Assembly (NCBI RefSeq): GCF_003391115.1
Contig: NZ_QTJP01000001.1
Coordinates: forward strand, 744,001 to 808,000
DNA length: 64,000 nt
Source: Sphingomonas crusticola
Lineage (GTDB): Bacteria > Pseudomonadota > Alphaproteobacteria > Sphingomonadales > Sphingomonadaceae
Direction: 5' to 3'
Made by a program: the position numbers and the translations under genes. Shown piece after piece: positions 59,901-64,000 of the stretch (position 1 is the stretch's first letter; every line of letters starts with the position of its first letter). Under the pieces are notes generated by a model. That model saw only the letters and a list, made by a program, of their open reading frames with translations. It was not told the DNA's origin and searched no databases.

Positions 59901-60448
59901 ATATCAAGGAAGTCGGCTTCGAGCTCTACCAGTCGATGCTGGAGGACGCGATCCTGGAGGCCAAGGCGGGCGGGATGGCGCAGGCCATGCGCAGCCGCGA
60001 ATTCTCCCCCCAGATCAGCGTCGATGCGCCGATCATGATCCCCGAGGATTATGTGCCCGACCTCGATCTGCGGATGGGCCTCTACCGCCGCATGAACGAG
60101 ATCGAGGACAAGGGCGGGATCGAAAGCTTCGCCGCGGAGATGATCGACCGCTTCGGGCCGCTGCCCGAGGCAACCGCAAACCTGCTGTCGATCCTCGAGA
60201 CCAAGCTCAACGCGAAAAAGGCCCGCGTCGCCAAGCTCGACGTCGGGCCGAAGGGGGCGCTCGTCACCTTCTTCGAAAACCAGTTCCCCGATCTGCCGGG
60301 GCTCCTGGCCTACGTCGATCGGCTGAAGGGTACCGCCAAGCTGCGGCCGGACAGCAAGCTCGTCATCACGCGCAACTGGCCCGACACTGCCGCGCAGCTT
60401 CATGGCGCCTTGCAACTGTCCAAGGGACTGGCGAAGATACTGGCATGA
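56987..60448 (+). CDS. mfd: Transcription-repair coupling factor Mfd
   Basis: 1153 residues. It removes RNA polymerase stalled at lesions and recruits UvrA. N-terminal UvrB-like modules, then the RNA-polymerase-interaction domain (LSPGDLVVHADHGIGRYDGL, LYVPVENLEVLSRYG), Walker A GDVGFGKTEVALRAAFV, motif II DEEQRFGVTHKERL, TATPIPRTLQMAM, STTIVESGLDIPSANTLIIH and QLRGRVGRAKTRAYAYL, then the C-terminal D7 domain. The start is GTG 56987, immediately after the sdhE stop. Confidence 0.96.
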   Translation: MADLQHILKASEALTLAGAPAGFLPWMMADLARAAKGRAVFVAPDEAAMRALADNARYFAPELDVVTFPAWDCLPYDRASPSLRATSERLAGLHALQRKTDKPQLLVTTVNAATQRTLTPFRLRQLSATLAPGERIDRDALAELLQANGYQRTDTVHEAGEYAVRGGLVDLFPAGEALALRLDFFGDEIETVRQFAAEDQRTIASIDGFTLLPASEALLDAEGIKRFRSRYREKFGATATSDPLYQALSEGRRLAGMEHWLPLIEERLSTLFDHLSPDDLIVRDSGADGAAMARFDAIADYYDNRVRARASDPGSYRPIEPEALYLPREQWAETLVDRPIHLTTPYHEPESARVIDFGVDGPRDFTPERTQNANVYEAVVAHIRDLARSKRKIVLASYSVGARERLKGLLGDHGLDAAMLADDWQDALGSAFRPGTTALTVLPLDHGFTTPQVALLTEQDMLGDRLIRRAKRRKSADAFLAELATLSPGDLVVHADHGIGRYDGLTQIPVSKVPHDCVALSYSGGDKLYVPVENLEVLSRYGSEDGASLDKLGGVAWQTRKARMKERIREIAGELIATAAQRALRAADVAQTDAAYSAFVDRFPYEETDDQDRAIDDTLGDLSAGKPMDRLIVGDVGFGKTEVALRAAFVAAMAGMQVALVCPTTLLARQHYTNFVERMRGFPIEVGRLSRFVPAAEAKRTREGLADGKIDIVIGTHAVLAKGVEFKRLGLVIVDEEQRFGVTHKERLKGMKADVHVLTLTATPIPRTLQMAMSGLRELSVLQTPPVDRLAVRTYIAPWDPVVLREALLREHYRGGRSFFVAPRIKDLPDIEEFLRKEVPEVRYVVAHGQMAATQVEERMSDFYEGKFDVLVSTTIVESGLDIPSANTLIIHRADRFGLAQLYQLRGRVGRAKTRAYAYLTTPPNRQITETAEKRLHILQNLDTLGAGFQLASHDLDIRGAGNLLGDEQSGHIKEVGFELYQSMLEDAILEAKAGGMAQAMRSREFSPQISVDAPIMIPEDYVPDLDLRMGLYRRMNEIEDKGGIESFAAEMIDRFGPLPEATANLLSILETKLNAKKARVAKLDVGPKGALVTFFENQFPDLPGLLAYVDRLKGTAKLRPDSKLVITRNWPDTAAQLHGALQLSKGLAKILA

Positions 60449-61326
60449 TGCATCGGCGTTTGCTCCCCTTCGCTTTCCTCCTGGCAGGAGCGGCGGCGGC
60501 GAAGCCGATGGCCTGGTCCGATCTGCTTTCGCGGCCACAGCCGAAGGCTGATGCCACCATCGCTTATGGCGCGGACCCGCTCCAGCATGTCGATCTATGG
60601 CTGCCGAAGGGCCGGGGCGTGCATCCGGTGGTGCTGATGGTCCATGGCGGCTGCTGGCAGACCGAGGTGGCCAAGGCGGATATCATGAACTGGATCGCGG
60701 ACGATCTGCGCACGCGCGGGATCGCCGTCTGGAATATCGAATATCGCGGTGTCGACCGCCCCGGCGGCGGCTATCCAGGCACGTTCCTGGACGTCGCGCG
60801 GGCGGCGGATGCGCTTACGGCGCATGCCGCAACCTATCGTCTCAGGATGCGCAACATCGTCGTCATCGGCCATTCCGCCGGTGGCCATCTTGCCCTGTGG
60901 CTGGGCGCGAGACGATCGCTTCCCAAATCGACCCAGCTTTACGCCGCCCGCCCGATAAGGCTGGCAGCCGCTATCAGCCTCGGCGGCCTGCCCGATCTCG
61001 AAGCGGCGACCATTGCGCCGGGAAATACGTGCGATACCGAACCCGTGCTCAAGCTGGCCGGCCAACCCACGCCGGCGCGGCCGGATGTCTTTGCCGACAC
61101 GTCGCCCGCACGCCTGCCCGATCCGGCCATCCCAATCACACTCATCAACGGCACGCTGGATCGCATCGCTCCACCTGCCTTCGCCGCCGCATATGCAGCG
61201 AAGAGGAAGGCGGCTCGCATCACTATTGCCAATGAAGGCCATGTCGAATTGATCAGCCCGGAAACCAAGAGTTGGGCGGCGGCGGTTAAGCGGATTGAGG
61301 CGGGCTTCGCCGACCACAGTCGCTGA
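60445..61326 (+). CDS. Exported alpha/beta hydrolase (BD-FAE-like)
   Basis: 293 residues. A signal-like N-terminus (PFAFLLAGAAAAKP) is followed by the hydrolase fold: oxyanion motif VVLMVHGGCWQ, nucleophile Ser in VVIGHSAGGHLALW, likely acid in LINGTLDRIAPP and the His in NEGHVELISPE. This arrangement resembles BD-FAE or kynurenine-formamidase-like esterases. Substrate unknown. Its ATG overlaps the mfd stop (ATGATG). Confidence 0.85.
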   Translation: MMHRRLLPFAFLLAGAAAAKPMAWSDLLSRPQPKADATIAYGADPLQHVDLWLPKGRGVHPVVLMVHGGCWQTEVAKADIMNWIADDLRTRGIAVWNIEYRGVDRPGGGYPGTFLDVARAADALTAHAATYRLRMRNIVVIGHSAGGHLALWLGARRSLPKSTQLYAARPIRLAAAISLGGLPDLEAATIAPGNTCDTEPVLKLAGQPTPARPDVFADTSPARLPDPAIPITLINGTLDRIAPPAFAAAYAAKRKAARITIANEGHVELISPETKSWAAAVKRIEAGFADHSR

Positions 61327-61339
61327 CCATTATGTCTGG

Positions 61340-61363
61340 GGTCAGCGGTGCGAACGGCTGACC
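61340..61363 (+). terminator. Hairpin after the mfd-hydrolase operon
   Basis: Perfect 7-bp stem GGTCAGC / GCTGACC with a 10-nt loop, in the 68-nt gap before the metallo-hydrolase gene. It may end the upstream transcript; no U-tract. Confidence 0.4.
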
Positions 61364-61394
61364 AAACCCATTGCAAGTAAGCGGCGGCTGACGA

Positions 61395-62402
61395 ATGGCA
61401 GGCAATAACCCTTATTATAGCGGGCCGGTGTCCGACCATTTCGATGGCGTTCGCTTCTTCAATCCGGATCACCCCAACACCGATCGTTCGCTGAGCGATG
61501 TGTTGCGGTGGCGGTTCGGCGAGCAGCATGCCCGCTGGCCGTCTTCCGTTCCTGGTCGCCAGGCGACTCCCGATGCACGCATCGAGGGCTTACGCGTCAC
61601 GATGGTCGGCCATGCAACCTTGCTGATCCAGGCGGCCGGCCTGAACGTGCTGACCGATCCTTTATGGTCCGATTGCGCCAGCCCGGTCGGCTTCGCGGGG
61701 CCGCGCCGGGTCACCCCTCCGGGAATCGCGTTCGACGATCTGCCGCCGATCGACGCCGTGCTGCTGTCGCATAACCATTATGACCATCTCGACATCGCGA
61801 CCTTGCGGCGTCTTCACGAGGCGCACCGGCCGCTTATCGTCACACCTCTCGGGAATGATGCCATCGTCCGTCGCGCGCTGCCGGACGCACGAATGGCCGT
61901 GGGGGATTGGGGAGGCCGTGTCGCGCTGGAGCAGGAGGCGGAGGTGCACATCGTGCCCGCGCACCATTGGTCGGCACGCGGCGTCGGTGATCGCAGGATG
62001 GCGCTATGGGGCGGCTTCATGCTGCAGACCCCGGCCGGCCTGATCTACTTCGCCGGCGACACGGGCTATGGCAACGGCGCGATCTTCCGCTCGATGCGGG
62101 CGCGGTTCGGTCCCGTCGACGTCGCCTTGCTGCCGATCGGCGCCTATGCGCCGCGCTGGTTCATGGCGGCCCAGCACACTGATCCGCATGAAGCGGTGCG
62201 CATCATGGATGACCTCGACGCGCGGCACGCCATCGGCATCCACTGGGGAGACTTCCGGCTGACCGATGAGGAGCGCGAGGAACCGCTAACGCTGCTTCGT
62301 CAGGCGCTGGAACGGCGGGCGATTGATAAAGCGCGATTCCCTGCCGCCTCGGCAGGTGACGTCTTCAACTTTGGAAGCTCGTCCCCGCAAGATGGTCTAT
62401 AG
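61395..62402 (+). CDS. Metallo-beta-lactamase-fold hydrolase (NAPE-PLD/UlaG-like)
   Basis: 335 residues. The MBL metal-binding motif is SHNHYDHLD (HxHxDH form), with further ligands in VPAHHWSARG, FAGDTGYG and GIHWGDF. VTMVGHATLLIQAAGLNVLTDPLWS opens the domain in the manner of NAPE-phospholipase-D and UlaG-like lactonases. The first ~60 residues (NPYYSGPVSDHFDGVRFFNP) are the typical NAPE-PLD-like extension. Substrate not known; no signal peptide. Confidence 0.88.
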   Translation: MAGNNPYYSGPVSDHFDGVRFFNPDHPNTDRSLSDVLRWRFGEQHARWPSSVPGRQATPDARIEGLRVTMVGHATLLIQAAGLNVLTDPLWSDCASPVGFAGPRRVTPPGIAFDDLPPIDAVLLSHNHYDHLDIATLRRLHEAHRPLIVTPLGNDAIVRRALPDARMAVGDWGGRVALEQEAEVHIVPAHHWSARGVGDRRMALWGGFMLQTPAGLIYFAGDTGYGNGAIFRSMRARFGPVDVALLPIGAYAPRWFMAAQHTDPHEAVRIMDDLDARHAIGIHWGDFRLTDEEREEPLTLLRQALERRAIDKARFPAASAGDVFNFGSSSPQDGL

Positions 62403-62425
62403 CTTCGCCCGCCGGGAGTCACGCT

Positions 62426-63076
62426 GTGCGCTTGCCAAACCTCGTACGGAAGCTCGGCGCGACCACCGCCAAACCGCGCGCCTGGGCGGTCGATGCCATG
62501 GCAAGGCGGCTCGGCCGACCCGAGGTAGTGTTCCTCGGTGATTCCATCACGCAATTCTGGCTTGATGCTGACCCAGCCTTGTTCTGGCCTCGACGGATCA
62601 ACCTCGGTGTCTCCGGATTTACCAGCGCGGACATGCTGGATCGGTTTGAGCGCGATGTTGCTGCGTTGGCGCCGAAGGTGCTGCACGTCATGGGCGGTAC
62701 CAACGATCTCTGGTACGGGGCACCCGGGCCTGGAGCATCAACCACTCTCGCCAACCTTATGCTGATAGCCGAACAAGCCCGAACCCTGGGAATGCGCGTG
62801 ATCCTGGCCGCTCCGCCGCCCGTCGCACCAGCCGCCGAGCATCTGTTCGCTTTTCCGGAGTTGCTCCCGGTGCTGCGCGCGGAGCTTCTGCAATATTGCC
62901 GCTCAGCCGGCGTCATTCACATCGATTATGCGCAGTCGCTGCTCGACGACGCTGGCGTGCTGCGCCCCTCGTTCACGACCGATGGCGTGCATCTGACCAA
63001 GGCCGGTTACAAGGCGATGCGTGGCCAGTGCGAACGCATCGTGGGGATGGCGGTGCACGCACCACTGGGCACTTGA
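62426..63076 (+). CDS. SGNH/GDSL-family esterase
   Basis: 216 residues. Block I is VVFLGDSITQFW with nucleophile S40, block III includes VMGGTNDLWY (N93), and the Asp-His pair is D186-H189 in TDGVHLT. These are all catalytic residues of SGNH hydrolases. Such enzymes act on acetylated polysaccharides, lipids or platelet-activating-factor-like esters. Start gives a normal leader before block I; no signal peptide is evident. Follows the MBL gene by 23 nt. Confidence 0.88.
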   Translation: MRLPNLVRKLGATTAKPRAWAVDAMARRLGRPEVVFLGDSITQFWLDADPALFWPRRINLGVSGFTSADMLDRFERDVAALAPKVLHVMGGTNDLWYGAPGPGASTTLANLMLIAEQARTLGMRVILAAPPPVAPAAEHLFAFPELLPVLRAELLQYCRSAGVIHIDYAQSLLDDAGVLRPSFTTDGVHLTKAGYKAMRGQCERIVGMAVHAPLGT

Positions 63077-63089
63077 TCCGCGCTGGTCG

Positions 63090-64000
63090 CTAATCGGTGG
63101 AGAGCGCGTCGATCAAGGCGGTTTGGAATCGCGCCGGCGCCTCGATCTGCGGCGCATGCCCTAAACCCTCGAGGCGGATCAGCCGCGCGCCCCTGATCGC
63201 CCGCGCGGCGCCTTCAGCCGCCTGCGGTACGGTGCGGATGTGCGGCCGTATATCAGGCGGTGCACTGGAGGCTCGAAACGCGGTCGTGTCAGCCTGACCG
63301 ATAATCAAAGTCGTCGGTACTGCGATGCGCGACAGTTCCGCCGCGACCGGCTGCGTCTCGATCATGTCGGATAGACGCGCTTGTGCGTCGCGGACCACAT
63401 CGCCATTCGGCCCGGCATATTGGCCCGCAAGCATCGCAACCCATCGATCATATTCGGGCCGCCACGCGCCGTGATAATAGGCCTTGAGCTGATAGGCTTT
63501 GATCGACGCCGCGTCCGTCATGGCCTCTTCTGCCCGAAGAGCACCAAGTTCGGTATAAGGCACCCCCTCCGCGAGCGGATCGCTCAGTCCCAGTGGGTTT
63601 ACCAGCACGAGCGACGACAGATGCTCCGGAAACAGCAAGGCGAACCGCATCGCGATCAGGCCGCCAGTGCTGTGGCCGATCAGCACGGGCCGCTTGGCTC
63701 CGATATGATCGAGCAAATCGCGGGTCAGACTGGCCAGAGCGGCGACGCTATATTGATAGCCCGCGGGCTTGGATGATTTACAGAAGCCGATCTGGTCCGG
63801 CACGATCACCCGAAAGCCTCGCTGCGCCAACGCGCGGCTGGTTTCGCCCCATGTCGCGCCACAGAAATTCTTGCCGTGCAGCAGCACCACCACCCGGCCA
63901 TTGGGTGCCGCTATCGGCGCGACATCCATATAAGCCACCCTGACCGATTGGCCCTGCGAACGCGTGTCGAACCACCGCACCGGATAGGGATAATCGAAGC
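63090..64000 (-). CDS. Alpha/beta fold hydrolase (N-terminus beyond window)
   Basis: At least 303 residues visible. The reading frame is still open at the window edge (FDYPYPVRWFDTRSQGQS, typical of a conserved region found after a signal peptide in these hydrolases), so the true start is outside. Catalytic triad candidates: oxyanion LLHGKNFCGATWGE, nucleophile Ser in LIGHSTGGLIAM, an Asp in IIGQADTTAF and the His in LEGLGHAPQIEAP. The fold is that of peptidase S33/haloalkane-dehalogenase-type hydrolases; substrate unknown. Convergent with the SGNH gene, 13 nt apart. Confidence 0.85.
   Translation of the reverse strand, partial: FDYPYPVRWFDTRSQGQSVRVAYMDVAPIAAPNGRVVVLLHGKNFCGATWGETSRALAQRGFRVIVPDQIGFCKSSKPAGYQYSVAALASLTRDLLDHIGAKRPVLIGHSTGGLIAMRFALLFPEHLSSLVLVNPLGLSDPLAEGVPYTELGALRAEEAMTDAASIKAYQLKAYYHGAWRPEYDRWVAMLAGQYAGPNGDVVRDAQARLSDMIETQPVAAELSRIAVPTTLIIGQADTTAFRASSAPPDIRPHIRTVPQAAEGAARAIRGARLIRLEGLGHAPQIEAPARFQTALIDALSTD

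Overview
This is a GC-rich, gene-dense stretch of chromosome from an alphaproteobacterium, most probably a sphingomonad (Sphingomonas or a close relative). The evidence is the set of gene neighbourhoods (xerD-aroK-aroB, trpF-trpB-trpA-accD-folC, eno/ftsB-like/pdhA-pdhB, greA-carB-carA, yqeY-dnaG-rpoD, recG/sdhE-mfd), the E1-beta subunit with its own lipoyl domain, several small families typical of sphingomonads, and many 4-nt ATGA/GTGA gene overlaps. No rRNA, tRNA, CRISPR array, prophage or complete insertion sequence was recognised. No gene-free gap exceeds 300 bases; the longest are about 100-160 bases and hold hairpins or short repeats.

Layout. 1-2.2 kb (minus): a xerD N-terminus, a large exported protein of unknown function and a tiny membrane protein. 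2.3-3.9 kb (plus): aroK-aroB. 3.9-8.4 kb (minus): a tightly coupled chain of cvpA-like, IscU-like scaffold, CPA2 K+/H+ antiporter, DUF423, cupredoxin and a putative acyltransferase. 8.5-13.3 kb (plus): tryptophan, fatty-acid (accD) and folate (folC) genes. 13.4-18.2 kb: a small Cys-rich sphingomonad protein with a micro-ORF, a hemerythrin, and a divergent pair consisting of a degenerate nucleotidyltransferase/CDP-alcohol-transferase-like membrane protein and a coiled-coil membrane protein. 18.3-23.9 kb: a periplasmic aldehyde oxidoreductase (paoABC type), a cupin, and the remains of a divergent aldo/keto reductase and LysR pair that has lost both 5' ends. 24-29.4 kb: TonB-like protein, DUF1467, RNase J, a frameshifted hydrolase, GNAT, EF-hand and a phytoene-synthase-family protein. 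29.5-35 kb: pdhB, pdhA, ftsB-like, Zn finger, hydrolase, eno. 35.1-37.8 kb (plus): a four-gene envelope/stress operon, an mlaC-like gene and DUF4170. 37.8-44 kb (minus): rhomboid, greA, carB, a small lipoprotein gene, carA. 44.1-49 kb (plus): yqeY, a repeat-flanked GIY-YIG gene, dnaG, rpoD. 49-51.7 kb (minus): TMEM175, a small secreted protein, a NamZ-like muramidase, a DOMON-like protein. 51.9-54 kb (plus): tyrS and a TylF-like methyltransferase. 54-64 kb: a secreted protein and recG (minus); sdhE, mfd and three hydrolases (plus); a partial hydrolase (minus).

Most of the window is housekeeping. The parts most worth a second look are the deletion that removed both 5' halves of a divergent gene pair, a TTG-started lipoprotein gene overlapping both carA and carB, a GIY-YIG gene nested in two families of inverted repeats that form its C-terminus and supply the dnaG ribosome-binding site, A-tract tandem repeats ahead of greA, two EcfG-like promoters, and a degenerate active site in the 14.6-15.9 kb membrane protein. 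I did not find a clear multi-gene system that I would call new. All statements come from reading the sequence; no database search was done.
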